A stretch of DNA of 64,000 bases from Bettongia penicillata ogilbyi (GCA_023548195.1 JAJHZJ010000751.1:2298501-2362500), one strand, 5' to 3'; shown: positions 1 through 11,735, counted from the first letter of the stretch. The notes: generated by a model from the letters alone, not told the origin. A program made the numbers and translations.

Positions 1-278
1 TGGAGGAGAATTTGGGAGAGCTCAGGTGAGTTCCTACCTTTACTCTACAACCTTGACTCTGCCTCCTCTGAAAAGCTATTTTTAAATAAAGCCAGGACCA
101 AAAACAGGATTTTGCCCTAATCCAATTGTGATAAAACACTTCATTGATGTATACTCTGTTTTTAAATTTTAAAACACCAAAAGCTCTGATTTCCTTGTTT
201 TTTTTTTTAATAAAAGACTTTGGAGCCAAATGAGCCATAATCTCAACTTTACATAGAATAATCTATATATTATCTGCA

Positions 279-347
279 TTCCTTCCTTCCTTCCTTCCTT
301 CCTTCCTTCCTTCCTTCCTTCCTTCCTTCCTTCCTTCCTTCCTTCCT
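279..347. repeat. (CCTT)n microsatellite
   Basis: A near-perfect tetranucleotide tract of about 17 units, all pyrimidine on this strand. It borders an old reverse L3/CR1 relic and is probably length-polymorphic. Confidence 0.97.
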
Positions 348-359
348 AAACCTCCCAAT

Positions 360-1620
360 TCTTCCAGGTAATGCTAATATGTAACAGTTTTCCCTCAATA
401 TACTACTAACCCTATTCTATATGCACTCTAGGTCATTAATGTCCTTTGTAAAATGTAATTCTCAGAACTGGACAAATTACTGCAAATTGGTAAGACAAGG
501 GCACAGTAAAGTGAGATTATCACCCCCATTACCAAAGGCACTGTACTTCTGTGAATGCAATAGAAATTCAAATCAGTTTTTCTGTCGCATTACATGCTGA
601 CTCATTGACTTTGTAAGTCCCTGACACCTCAGATCCTTTGCACATTCGCTGCAATGTACCCATCTTTCCCCTGTAATTCCTGTAGTGGATTTTTTGAATC
701 TAAGCAGAGAAAGTTATCCCTGTTGAATTTCATTTTGTTAATTTTTGCCCGCAGTTCCAGGTGGTTTCGTTCTATGTTTGTCTCAAATTTATCTTTAAGT
801 ATCATAGTATAAAATATTAGATTAATATATTATATATTTTTAAGCATTATCTCAATTTTATTGATAAAAATTTTTATCTGTTAACTTGATAAGCAAACCA
901 TCTATTTCTTCATCAAATTATTGATAAAAATGTTGAAGAGAACAGAGTAAAGGGTGATGTCTTCCAACACTCTCCTGGAAATCTTCAAAGTTTAAATCAT
1001 ATCCAGATAAGAAAAAAATGTAGGGCTCCCTGGAACATAAATGTATTTTAATAACACTTTAAATGAAGTGCTTTATAGGAGCAGATGATGAAATATTTCT
1101 AAACTTAGATCCATTGATATTGTCTTTGCTTAGTCAGACTATCAAATCCATCTAAATGTACTATTTGTTCCATACCTCTCCATATGGCCCACAAAACATT
1201 CTTAGCACTCTTCTCCCCATCCTTCCCTGAAATTCAGCAATGTGATATAATGTAGCATACAACTGTTTTACTTATCCTATCCAAATCAGAAATGAGTCTT
1301 TTCTGGTTTGATTTCTTATTTAATTCATGTCAGCTATTAGTCAATCCCCCTTTTTGGTGTCTGAATGTCTTTCACCCATCTCTTTAAAAACGTGTTATAG
1401 AATTTTAGTAAGAATCCACATTGAACTCACTTTCTGACCTTTAGTTTGAAATATTCATCTCCTTCTTTTTGAAAATTGGTACTCTCTTTGTCTGTGTCTC
1501 ATCTTCAGCATTATCTTTCATCATGATTCCCAAAAGATTACCAACAGAACTTGAGCACAACAGCATCTGTCAGTATCCTGGGTCGTAGTTCATTTGAAAC
1601 TATTGATGTGAGCTTGTGAT
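360..1620 (-). mobile_element. L3/CR1-clade LINE relic, antisense
   Basis: This strand reads as the reverse complement of a CR1/L3 reverse-transcriptase region and 3' part. Recognisable stretches are the 'cagaactggacaaattact' region near 466, the 'attgataaaaatgttgaa' region near 920 and the segment near 1575 ending in a GTAGTTCATTTG-like motif. All follow the order expected for an antisense CR1. The frames are fully broken. A second antisense copy of the same 3' part lies near 62.3-62.6 kb. Clade assignment is from remembered family structure. Confidence 0.65.
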
Positions 1621-1659
1621 AAGCCCACCAAGGTCTCTCTTAACATTAATTATATGGAC

Positions 1660-1815
1660 ATATTGGTTAAGTGCCTGGACGTGCAGTTAGAGCGACATGG
1701 CTTAAAATCCTGCCTCAGACGTTCATTAATTATCACTTTGTGCCTTATTTTCCTCTTTTATAAAACAAGAAGGTTGGACTTGATGTTTTATAATCCCTTC
1801 TAGTTCTAAATATGG
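1660..1815 (+). mobile_element. Decayed MIR/CORE-type SINE
   Basis: It carries the family order in degenerate form: a left tRNA-like part, a 'cctgcctcagacgttcatta' stretch near 1710, the cytosine-rich 'tcagtttcctc'-like box and a 3' part ending near 'cttctagttctaaatat'. Confidence 0.55.
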
Positions 1816-2103
1816 ATTCTACAAACTTTGGGTTTCATTTAAGAGATCCTCTATACTGAAGTATTATTGGATGTTCTGATCCACAGACTTATGGGGAGTA
1901 TACAAAAAGGCATCTGGTGTCCTCCAAAGAGACCCATTTCATGGAGATTTTTCAAGTACTACTTCCCTAAGTCTAGTAAAATCTTTTCTCTCAAAGTTTC
2001 ATCTTTTCAGGGAAGCTAAATGTCACAATGCCTGAAAATTTATCTATAAATAATAATAATGATGATGATAAATATACAAGAAGTATACAAATAATCATAA
2101 AAT

Positions 2104-2696
2104 TGCAATGGGAGAGCTCTTATCCTTTGGGTTTCCAGTAAAATAGTTGGGAGGACTCAAGTTTGGAAGTTTGAACTTTATTGTCACAGGAAGCAAGCAG
2201 AATCAAGCAAATCAGAAGACTGGTTGGTGGCAGATGATCAAGGACAGAAGGCTTACATAGTTATTGGGTGGGGAGAAGGTAGGGGAGGGGTCTGAGGTTT
2301 TAGATGGTTCATGGCCAGAGAGATACAAAAGAGGAGAAAGCTGGACCTGTGCCCTAGGGAGTATCTTCATTAAAATATTCATAAGATGTTAACAAAGGTC
2401 CTCTCATCACTTAGGCAACTGTCTGGCAGTAGTATCCTTACTGAGTTTGCCCTGAACAGGGGAGAGAGTCCCTTAACCAGGAGCTTCCTGGGAATTGGTT
2501 GGAGGCTGACAGTTGTTTCTGGTCCTTGACCACAAACTCTCTGGGCATTGACTGGGGAGATGGCTGTGGTTGGAGTTGCTAACTGTTCTAAGAACTGTCT
2601 TGATGAAGACTGTTCAAGGAAAAGGTAGAGTGACTAGGGAAGGCCCAGGGGACCCCTCTTTCCTATTCCTTGGGGTCCACTCCAAAATCATCCACA
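2104..2696 (-). mobile_element. Candidate solo LTR of an endogenous retrovirus, antisense
   Basis: A G-rich 593-bp block unlike its AT-rich flanks. It begins TG and ends CA on either strand, as LTRs do. On the minus strand an AATAAA signal lies at 2182-2177 and is followed by a short U5-like segment. An AATAACTATGTAAG-like TATA region sits about 80 bases upstream of that signal, after a C-rich stretch. No primer-binding site or coding remnant is visible next to the 3' end, so a solo LTR is the simplest reading. I could not find a clean 4-6 bp target duplication, so the exact ends are uncertain. Confidence 0.55.
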
Positions 2697-3215
2697 TTTT
2701 AAGCCAAAACTGGATAACTACTTGTAAGGAATTGGGTCCCTGAGGTTCTGTGGATTGCCTTCCCCTGGAAAGTTCTTATCACCCCTAAGTGTTATTCATG
2801 TCTTGGAGTATTGTTAACCTGTTTATAAACTAAATGGAGGATTTCCTAACTTCAGGAGCAGCTATCCAATATCTATATGCCTCTGTATTTCTTCACTAAC
2901 AATTGAAATAAATAAAAACCTTCCACATTCATTCTATCTGACTGGATTATTATAAAGATCAATTGAGAAATTGTTTATTTAAAGTGTTTTGAAAACTTCA
3001 AAGTACTACATAAATTTTTGTTATGATAGCTATGAATATTTCTTCTCATCTTAGTTCAATGGAGTTCACATAGAGAGGTCCTGAGGTAGGTCATTATTCC
3101 ACTCTAATTTCTTCATCTTTAATATCCTATAGATGATCGCACAGGTGACCACAATCACTTTCTTTTGTAAATGAATAAATATAATGGGATATAAATTTGG
3201 CTTCTGTCAACTTAT
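2697..3215. other. Mostly unique sequence with a MIR-like 3' fragment
   Basis: No gene is visible. About 2925-3035 resembles the 3' part of a plus-strand MIR/SINE, with 'caaagtactacataaat' in the place where the family has its 'aaagcgctatataaatgc' ending. The rest is unassigned. Confidence 0.5.
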
Positions 3216-3445
3216 AGCTAATAATAATAGCTAGTATTTATGTAGCACTTTGCTTATATGATTTTGTTTTATCTTGGAGATAGGTGCTAATATTATTCCC
3301 ATTCTATAGAGGAAAAAACAAAGGCATAGCAAAGATTTAAATGACTTGCTCAAGGTCACGCAGATGGTAGATATGGGAGGCTAGATTTGAAATCAGGTGT
3401 TTCTGATTCAAAATATTCTATATCCTGAGTCACCTAGCTGCCTTA
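3216..3445 (-). mobile_element. Marsupial CORE/MIR-type SINE, antisense
   Basis: Near full length. In order on this strand it has the 'tagcactttgc' box, a 'cattctatagaggaaaaaac' region, 'gacttgctcaaggtcacgca' and a terminal 'gtcacctagctgcc' that is the reverse of the SINE 5' end. Confidence 0.85.
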
Positions 3446-3649
3446 CTGAAAATATCTTCAGAGTAACTAGTAGCAGAAAGGGTGACAGGAATAATATATG
3501 CTTTTTCCTCTCCCTTCTCGGTTTTTATTTCTTATGTATTTTGAAAGTTTTACATCCAGTTTAGCTTGAAGATTGTGAATATTCAATAGGACAATCTATT
3601 ATCATCATTTAATGTTTTCCTCTTTCATGAAGTAGGTCATGGAAGTTTC

Positions 3650-3785
3650 TTTGCTCCATTTATAGGTGAAGGGACTGACTCAGAGTTTAAGGACCAGCCC
3701 TGGGTTACACAGCTGTGAATGATGGAGCTTTAGCCTAGGTCTTTCTGACTGTGTCGAACACTTAATCCACTATACCTTGCTTGAT
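3650..3785 (-). mobile_element. SINE/MIR fragment, antisense
   Basis: Contains 'gggttacacagctgtgaatg' and 'aacacttaatccactatacc', the reversed tRNA-like half of the CORE-type SINE. Confidence 0.75.
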
Positions 3786-3789
3786 TTCA

Positions 3790-4630
3790 CTTAAAACAAC
3801 AATAAATGCCTCATTCCTTGTAAAATTTCAGAAAGCAGATCCTCACGTCCCCCATTTTGACATTTCTGGATTCCATCACGTTGTTTCAAATCCACAGGTG
3901 TTTGGGGATCAGATCACTCTGGGCAACAGAGAGCCCCCAAGGCAATTGAAATATGATTTGATTTGAGTGTGATTTTTTTTTTTTCAGACCTGTCTCTATT
4001 GCATGAAGTCAGGCACACCCCTGTGGCTCATAGTTCAGTATCATCTCTTGTGCTCCAGGGATGCTTAGCAGTGTCCATAAATTAATAATTACTGAGAATA
4101 TATAATAGAAGAAAAGCATAGAAATAATCTCTTATTTTGCACTTAAGAAATATTTTATTCTTAGGAATTGAAAGTATTTTGCATATTTGTAGGATAATAT
4201 TTTCCATGTTGCATTTTTCCCAGGCTTTGAAATATTAGCTCTCCCTGTTCAGAATTCAGATATGGCCTTAAGTAGTGGGGACTCTCGCTTGTGTGCACAA
4301 AAGACTTTGAGATGTTAAGTGCTATGTATTGAAAATGTAATAGTGGGTGAATGTGCTATCTCTCAATCTGGGTGTCTATCATCTGTTTCTATGGTGCCTA
4401 TCACTGTAATATCTATTTGGGACTTGTACTCACAAGATTTACTATTTGCACTTATCTCCATATTTATGGCAAATAACGAATTTTGATATCTTTGCTCTTT
4501 TCCCTCATATTTCTGTATTTTTTATGAAGACCAAGAGAACAACAAAGAGAGGAAATGAAAAAGGAGAGGAATCGTTGACATTTCAACATTCTGTATAATC
4601 TTTGAAGATGAAATTAGAAGCTTAATGTAC
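3790..4630. other. Unique AT-rich sequence
   Basis: A 61-codon open frame starts at 3781, but it begins inside the preceding SINE and has no recognisable domain or splice context. I see no gene or confident repeat here. Confidence 0.5.
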
Positions 4631-4635
4631 TGTAC

Positions 4636-5075
4636 CACGTGGGTACCTGGCAGCTTAGGGTAGTGAAAAGAACATTAGAAAGGAAAGGGAATGAGTATTG
4701 GTACAGTGCCTGTTTTGTGCCAGGCACTACGCTAAGGGAAATGATGAGACCTAGCATCTAGAATCAACTTTGTCCTTAACTCACCATGTGATGCTCTACT
4801 GGTTAATTATCTTCTCTGGGAATCACTTTCTTTATTTTTAAAATATTAGATTCAATTATCTGTAGTAACCCTTTCAGACGTAAAGGTCTGATTCTCTGTC
4901 TGGAATTCCCTTTACTCCTCTTAGATGGTTGCATTAAAAGACAATATTTCATTCTTCAACTGGAAGGCATAGTGACAAGAATTGGCTTTATATTTAGGGA
5001 AACCTGGGTTCAAGTCCAGTTTATGGCACATGTTGGCCACATGACCTTGGATAATCCTCCAAGTGATATCTAAGG
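4636..5075 (+). mobile_element. Two decayed MIR/SINE fragments
   Basis: About 4636-4905 resembles a plus-strand MIR interrupted by a short reverse L2 tail ('tttgtgccaggcactacgct' near 4716). A second plus-strand SINE fragment at 4958-5075 has 'cctgggttcaagtccagttt' and 'catgaccttggataa'. Confidence 0.5.
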
Positions 5076-5725
5076 ATACAAAGTGTATTTAAAGATACAA
5101 ATTATAGAAGTATTGCCTATCATATTCAATGGAGGCAGTTTCCAAACTAAGTATTTCCCTGTCCTAAAGAAATCACAGTTCCAGCCCCCTCTCTCCATCA
5201 AAAAATAGAGGAGAAAAAAATATTGTCATGTTGATTTTGAAGAACTCCAATTTTCGCAATCAGGAAACACAATTAATCTGGCAATCTTTCCTTATGGAAA
5301 CTGCCAGAGAAATTAGATTTATTCTTGAGCACAAACAGAAGAGTCAAAAAGACAGGAAATATAGCTCCACTACCATTTTTCTTCTTTCAAACACTAGAGG
5401 CAAATTTTGGCCTCCTTCCAAAGGGGGGAAAAATAAACCAAGTCTGTAGATATGAATTTTTGGACGATTGAAACAGGGCCAAGATAAACTGGAATTTGTC
5501 ATGTTCAGTAAGTAAAGTCACAACGACACCCAAAATAAATAGTTTCAAGGAGATAATTCCAGACATGCAAGCCCAGCCAGGCTGCTTGGATCAATATTCA
5601 TCAGAATTATGAAGTGTACTTGTGTGGCCTTTAAGCAACAAAAAAATCTGGGTGTGTGGGAGGGGTTTCTGAGCAGGAGCTAGAGAAGAAAGAACAAACT
5701 TGTCTGTGAGAGCTGGGTCATAGGC
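5076..5725. other. Unique block, possible conserved non-coding element
   Basis: No repeat family is recognised. A 73-codon open frame at 5228-5449 has no domain I know and no coding signature. The stretch 5228-5630 mixes AATTAATC-type homeodomain-like sites with several CpGs that remain unmutated. Confidence 0.4.
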
Positions 5726-5739
5726 ACTAATCAATCAGC

Positions 5740-5850
5740 AATCGATGAGCAGACATTTATGAAGCACCTACTCCATACCCGGCTCTAGGATCAAAGGGAC
5801 GAAAAATGAGTAAGTCCTTGACCTCAAATGCCAGGCCATTGCAATGAATG
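5740..5850 (-). mobile_element. L2 3' tail, antisense
   Basis: Contains 'gacatttatgaagcacctac' followed by a 'ggctctaggatcaaaggga' and 'gtccttgacctcaaatg' order, which is the reverse of the L2 ending '...gagggcagggac...cataataaatgtttattg'. Confidence 0.7.
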
Positions 5851-6139
5851 AGAGCCTCTCAAAGCAGTTGATTGGAGTTATTTAGGCTAGGTAAAAGATG
5901 GATTGAATTGTTTCGTTTTGAGTGGCTCATGTTGGGGCTACATAGGCTCAACCCATGAGAAAACATAAAAACACTAACTTATGAGCTCTCATGATTAAAA
6001 CACAGTATCCCCCAGGCCGTCACAAAGGCACACAAGTCATCTGGGAGGAAATAAGGGTCAATGTTGTATCTGAGCTGGGATTTTACATCTGCAGTTGAAT
6101 TGGACCAGATGGAAAACGTTAAAAAAAGACTGATCCGTC

Positions 6140-6430
6140 TCTCTGCAGCTTACCTGTCTGCCTGTCTGTATGACTGCTTGCATGCCTGTCTGTCTCTCCC
6201 TGCCTGTGTATGTTTATCACCCACCTACCTACCTACCTATCCACCCTCTTCTCTCCACCTTTCCCTGTCCCGCTCTTAGCCTTTCTCTCTTTCTCTTTCT
6301 CTCACTCCTCCTTCCCCTTTTTCCCTCTCTCCCTCTTTCTATTATGTGTCTCTCCCTTTCTATTTATGTCTATTTCTTTCTCTCCCTCCCCCTCTCCTCT
6401 TATATCTATCTATACATCTCTGTTTTTATC
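6140..6430. repeat. Polypyrimidine/CTGT-CTAC low-complexity tract
   Basis: Degenerate CTGC/CTGT, then CTAC, then CTCT-rich sequence. Overlapping open frames across it are artefacts of stop-poor pyrimidine sequence. A purine tract of this length on the other strand can adopt triplex (H-DNA) structure. Confidence 0.9.
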
Positions 6431-6639
6431 CTAGGCAAACAAGGCCCTGAAAAATATAAACAACCACTCTGTCTTTGTCTTCAGCAAGACCCTCCAATGA
6501 GATCACTTGGTTGGGTACTGATGTACTTACTGCTTCAGTATGCTGAAAATGTGAGCACAATTTAGGGACTCAGAGTTTCTCTTTAGAAATCACACTCCAG
6601 AATAAAAGGGATTCAGAAAGAATAAATTAATTAATTTTC

Positions 6640-6885
6640 ACTGATTTCAAAGATTCATAGTAGGATAGATTCTTGGAGTTGAAATAAGACTCGGAAGCCA
6701 TCTCTCTCAATTGAATAAAGGTCTGGATTTCCTCTTGAATCTGGGGTCCAGTGACAGCTGTGGATTTGGAGACACAGGGTCTTGGATCCACCCCTTTAGC
6801 AGCTCTGCCACTTATGAACTATGTGACCTTTGACAAGGCACTTTGCTATTCTTAGCCTCAGTTTCCCCCTCTGCTTCTTCCAGTT
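6640..6885 (+). mobile_element. MIR relic
   Basis: Clearest at 6745-6885: 'gctctgccacttatgaacta', then 'tgtgacctttgacaaggcac' and 'cctcagtttccccctctgc', the MIR core and 3' order. The upstream 100 bases are less certain. Confidence 0.75.
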
Positions 6886-6889
6886 ACAA

Positions 6890-7330
6890 AATTAAGATTC
6901 CAGGATTTGGGGGAAAAGAAATACATTTGATAGAGCAAGAATTAAACAAGTGTGGTGGGAACAAATTCTATGGTTTTAGTGTGCCTTGTCAAGTGAGCAC
7001 TTGAGATTATTCTGGGAATGTTGGCACTACTAAATGCTGTTAATTGGTTTACATTCTGCAGCTTTTGAGAAGTAACAGACATGTTATAATCTGACTTTCC
7101 ATTCATCCACCTGTCCAGAAAGTCAGAGAGTAGATAAATTATATGGGTGGGGTTTTAGAGGAATATAGGAATTATATCTGCTCCCCCCCACCTTTGTGTC
7201 ATTTTGCATTTTTAGTTGGTTGGGAGATTTGGAAACATATGCTTGAAAAAAATTCTTTCAATATTTTGGAGCCTTAAAAAGCTAAGTTTGAGGTAAAGCT
7301 TCATTTGTTTTGCATTTTGGGGGAAAATTT
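6890..7330. other. Unique AT-rich sequence
   Basis: No gene, RNA gene or confident repeat recognised. Confidence 0.5.
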
Positions 7331-7334
7331 CAGG

Positions 7335-10150
7335 AAGTAGTTAATAAATTACAATTCTTCCTTTCAGTATTGTTCATACACATCCTTTTGACCACTCATC
7401 TCCTGAGGAATCACTTTTATTCTTATATATGTCTGTTAATTGTCTTTAAAGCTTTACATGAGAATTAAGATAGATTTTTCTTCCCATTTGATTGCTACAA
7501 GTTCTTAGGCTGTATGTATCACTTTTATTTGTACAAAAGCTTTTAAAATTTCATGCAATCAAATTTTTTCTATTATCTGTTGTAATTGATTGTCTCCCTT
7601 GTTTGATTAAGAATATTTCTTCTTGCAATCTATGAATGGTATATAATTTGATTCTCTTCTAAATTTTTGCATGATATGATCTTTTAATATTCAGATCACA
7701 TATCTTGTTGGATTAATTATAGAATATGGTATAAAATGTAGGTTTAAGCCTAATCACTACCAGATTGCTTTCCAATTTTCCTCAACAAGTCTCATCAAAA
7801 AAAGAATTCTTTCTTAAGTAATTTATATTTTCAGATTTATAGAACACTAGGTTTTTAAGTTCCATTATTTGTGGTTTTTCCCTTGTCTAGTCTGTTCTAT
7901 TGATTTACTTCTCTATTTTTAACTAGTACCAAATGGTTTTCATGATCACTGTTTTATAATGTAATTTGATACTTAGAAGTGCTATGCCTGACTTCTATAC
8001 TTACTGGGCAGCTATGTGGCACGGTGGATAGAACTTTGGACCTGGAGTCAGGAAGACTCCTCTTCCTGAGTTTCAATCCAGCCTCAGACACTTACTAGCT
8101 ATGTGACCCTGGGTAAATCACTTAACCCTGTTTACCTCAGGTTCCTCATCTGTAAAACAAGCTGGAGAAGGAAATGGCAAATGACTCAAGTGTCTTTGCT
8201 AAGATAACTCCAAAGGGGTCACCAAGAGTCAGACATGACTGAAATATCTAACTTTTTTCTCTAATTTTTTGTTTCCTTGAATTCTAAAGATATTTGATCC
8301 TTTGAATGAATTTTGCTCTTATCTTAATGAGTTCTATGGCATATTCCATTGAGAGCTGGATATAGCCTTAACCCTGCAAATTAATTTTGGTTGTATTTTT
8401 TATTGTATTGAAATAGTCCAGCATAAGTGCTGAATATTCCTCCAGGTATTTGAAGTTGGTTGTTTCTTTAAGGAATTCTGTGTAACTAATTACAAGTATT
8501 TTCTGTACGTAGGTAAAATAACTTTCAAAGAATTTATGTATTTTGTAGTTATTTCAAAAGAGATTTCCTTTTCTATTGTTGTTTCTTGGGTATTGTCATT
8601 ATAACACAGAAGTGCTGTTGATTTTTTCAGGTTTATTTTGTAGCCTGCAACTTTGCTGAAGTTATTGTCTCAGTTAGTATCCTTGATGATTATCTAGGAT
8701 TTTTTAATTATTCCATCATGTAAATTGGGATGGTTTTATTTTCTCTTTCCCTATTTTTATACCCCTTTTTTCCATTGCTAGCCTTTCTAGAGCTATATGG
8801 AATGATAGTGGGGTGAATAAGTATCATTGCTTTACTGTTGCATTTGTTGGGGAGACTTAAACGCACCTTTGGTTTTAGATGGATATATGTATATTTTTTA
8901 AAAAAAGATCTCTCTACACCTTTACTTTGTAGGGTTTTAACATAAGTGAGTGTTACACTTCATCACAGTATTGGTCTTCATCCACTTATATAATTATATA
9001 GTTTAAAAATATGATTTATGATATTGTTTTTCCCCTTTAATATTGATACATCCCTGGAATAAATAAAACTTGGTCATAATGAATAATTTCTTGAAAAAAA
9101 AATGGTATAGTCTGTTAGAAAAAAATATTTAAAAATTTTGAATCAAAATTCTGTGCTTTATCCTTTCCATTTTAGACCTTAGGACAATATTAATCTCATA
9201 TAAATAATCTGATAGAGTATGTTCTTTCTCAGTTTTTGAGGATAATTTGTGTAGTATTGATATTAATTGTTCATAAAAATTTGTTAGTATTATCTTGTAA
9301 GCTCATAGGGACCCTCAGTTTCTTTTTCTTTTTTAGTCCCTTTAATGAATTCCTGAGATTGGATTATTTGTGATCTCTATTTGACCTTCTGACAGTGTAG
9401 ATATTACATATTTTTGAAGATAATTTCTATTTCTTTTGCAACGTTTTATTAGCATATGATTACGCACAGTAAGTTCAGAAGAATATAATTTAAATTTTGT
9501 TATTGGTTTGTTGTATATGTTGTATATTATATAATTTCCTTCTTTTTCTCTATAGTGTAACTTTTTTTTATCTTCTCGTATGATGGCAATTCCTGATATT
9601 TTGGGTCTACCTGATGCTTTACTGGTTTTATATATTACTATTTACTAATTCTGTTCTGGTCTTTAGTTTTTATTCTCTATATGTTTTTACTTTTTAAATG
9701 TATTTCTTAGAATCAGCAGATTGTGAGGTTTTGTCTTCTTATTGACTCACTTTTTTGTTTTGTTGGATTATTTAATCCATTCACATTGAGGGTGATGAGA
9801 CAGGTTTATATTTTTGCCAAACTGCGTCTCTAGTGTTGTTGTTTTTTTTCTGAATTAGAATTTCTTTTTTCTTTTTAAAGATAGTATTTTATCCCTACAA
9901 TTTTTTTTGCTTAATTCAGTTTAAGGGAGCTCATAGAATCTCTCTTACCCTAAAACTTCCACCCTGCCCCCCCATCCCCACCATTCACCATTTGTCACCT
10001 CTTTCCCTGGTTTTGAAATTTTGTCTCATGTATTGATTCTTTTTCATTTAGCTATCTGATTTCCCCCCTTTTATGACCTTCATCTTTCCTCCACTCATGT
10101 AGTCAATTAAATCCCACTCATTTCCAACCTTTGGTTTATTAGGCTTTTCC
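7335..10150 (-). mobile_element. L1 ORF2 relic, antisense, split by a SINE
   Basis: Read from the plus strand this follows the reverse complement of a mammalian L1 ORF2. Around 7880-7990 is the 'tctgttctattgatttactt ... accaaatggttttcatgatcactg' region. Around 8600-8660 is 'ttttgtagcctgcaactttgc', and around 8700-8740 the decayed complement of the FADD catalytic segment. 'cctggaataaataaaacttg' near 9053 and 'tttaatccattcacattgag' near 9770 continue the order. Every frame is broken. A SINE occupies 8006-8252. Confidence 0.8.
8006..8252 (+). mobile_element. Full-length marsupial CORE-type SINE
   Basis: Starts GGGCAGCTATGTGGCACGG and has the tRNA-like A/B-box region, 'tatgtgaccctgggtaaatc', 'aagctggagaaggaaatggc' and the terminal 'cagacatgactgaaa'. 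It lies inside the reverse L1 and is therefore younger than it. Confidence 0.93.
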
Positions 10151-10194
10151 TAGTTGGAAGATTACAATCTAATGGATGATGACAAGAAGGATAA

Positions 10195-10262
10195 ATTTTT
10201 ACATATATGTGCTTGTGTGTGTATGTGTATGTATGCACTTTACACAAATATACATATATATG
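10195..10262. repeat. TG/TA-rich simple repeat
   Basis: Interrupted TGTG/TATA units next to the SINE fragment at 10264. Confidence 0.7.
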
Positions 10263-10263
10263 T

Positions 10264-10432
10264 TAACTGTGTAACCCTGGACAAGTCACTTAACTGTGTT
10301 TGCCTCAGTTTCATCATCTGTAAAAATGAGCTGGAAATGGTGAAGGCAAACAACTGTAGTATCTTTGCTAAGAAAACCCCAAATAGGTTTACAAAGTCTG
10401 ACATGGCTGGAATGACTAAATGACAACAACAC
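10264..10432 (+). mobile_element. SINE, 5'-truncated
   Basis: Begins inside the core ('gtgtaaccctggacaagtca') and runs through 'gatgagctggaaatgg'-type sequence to 'tgacatggctggaatgacta' and a CAACAACA tail. The open frame across it is a shadow. Confidence 0.85.
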
Positions 10433-11436
10433 TATGTATGCTCATTAACACTTTTTTTTTAACACTGCAAAAGAGTAAAACTTTTAAGTAGTGATTCCAA
10501 TGTAAGATAAGGCCCAGGGGAGATAATGCAATCCATGTGGAAGATGCTGATCATAATGTTGTCTATGGTAGGGACAGCAGTGGTCATAGTGATTATGAGA
10601 ACTATAGCGCACTGACCACTTTATTTTATTTTTTATTCTACTTTGACAATTTCACCTGGGTAGGGAACACCTGACATGGAAACTCCCTCTATCAATGAAA
10701 ATCAAAATCTATTCTGTGACTTCAAGTCTTAGAGTGTCATCGCTCCTGCTTTACATGTTGTATGTATCAATTGAACTGATGTAACCTTAATATACGCATA
10801 TATGTACATATACACATACATACATGTTAATATATGTACATATATAGCTATTTTCATCATTAACTATTTTCAAAAGTACTTGTCATTTGATGGAAAATAA
10901 GATGATTCGGTTTTTAACTAAATCTTGAAAAGATCTGTGCTTTCATGGAGCAAGCTTATAGATTTTGGATATTGAGATTGCAGAAGCTCATCTGCTGTAA
11001 GGTTTTAATTTTCAACTAAACATACAACAAACATTTATTAAGCACCAACTAATATAATATGATTTGCAAAAACACAGATGGAGTTTGTGTTTCTAAAAAG
11101 AAGGTAACTGAGAAGATATTTCAACTACTGAACCACATGCTGGCTTTCTCTTTTCCTTAAAATATTTAGGGGAATAATCTGTGAATGCAGCAAAGTTATC
11201 CTTAATGACATAAGAAAAATGGGGTTCTTCCTGGGCATATTTCTGTAGTGGATCATGTCCATATGGTTATAAAGTTAGAGGTGAAGAAAATACAAGATCT
11301 TGTCTTGCCTTTTTGGTTGAGTTTAAGAAAGCATTTGACATTAAAGAACATCATGCGCCCTTTACAGTTCTCCTGAGAAAAGTAACTGTCATAATATATA
11401 CATACATGTGTGTGTACATAGATATATACTCACATA
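10433..11436. other. Unique sequence with minor simple repeats
   Basis: No gene seen. TATA/CATA-rich tracts lie at 10790-10850 and 11395-11436. A short reverse L2 tail ('acaaacatttattaagcacc') lies near 11027. Confidence 0.5.
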
Positions 11437-11440
11437 TATA

Positions 11441-11735
11441 GGGTAGCTAGGTGGTGCAGTGGATGGAGCACCAGTTCAGGAGTCAGGAGGACCTGAGTTC
11501 AAATGTCATCTCAGACAATTGACAGTCACTATCTGTGTGACCTTGAGCAAGCAACCCCATCCTGGGTCATTTCCATTCATCCTGATGAATATCTGATCAC
11601 TGGATTCAGATGGCTCTGGAGGAGAAGTGAGGCTGATGACCTACACAGCCCTCTCTCACCCAAAACAAAGTCAAGTGCAAGTCATGTCATCATTTCTCTG
11701 ATGGCATGGTCTTCTTCGACGATGAAAGATGAACA
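11441..11735 (+). mobile_element. SINE with RTE-like 3' tail
   Basis: Starts GGTAGCTAGGTGGTGCAGTGG like the tRNA-derived SINEs. After 'ctgtgtgaccttgagcaagc' it switches to a different body: 'ggtcatttccattcatcctg', 'gattcagatggctctggagg', 'aagtgcaagtcatgtcatca' and a 3' end near 'ggtcttcttcgacgatgaaa'. The same body occurs at 53.67 kb and reversed at 16.35 kb and 45.02 kb. Confidence 0.88.

Noticed and set aside
6170..6565. 131-codon serine/leucine-rich open frame
   Set aside because: Produced by a stop-poor pyrimidine tract; no domain, and two other frames are also open there.
8006..8252. tRNA-like head of the SINE considered as a tRNA gene
   Set aside because: The A- and B-box-like parts are embedded in a full SINE with core and 3' tail, and no cloverleaf with a proper anticodon stem is apparent.
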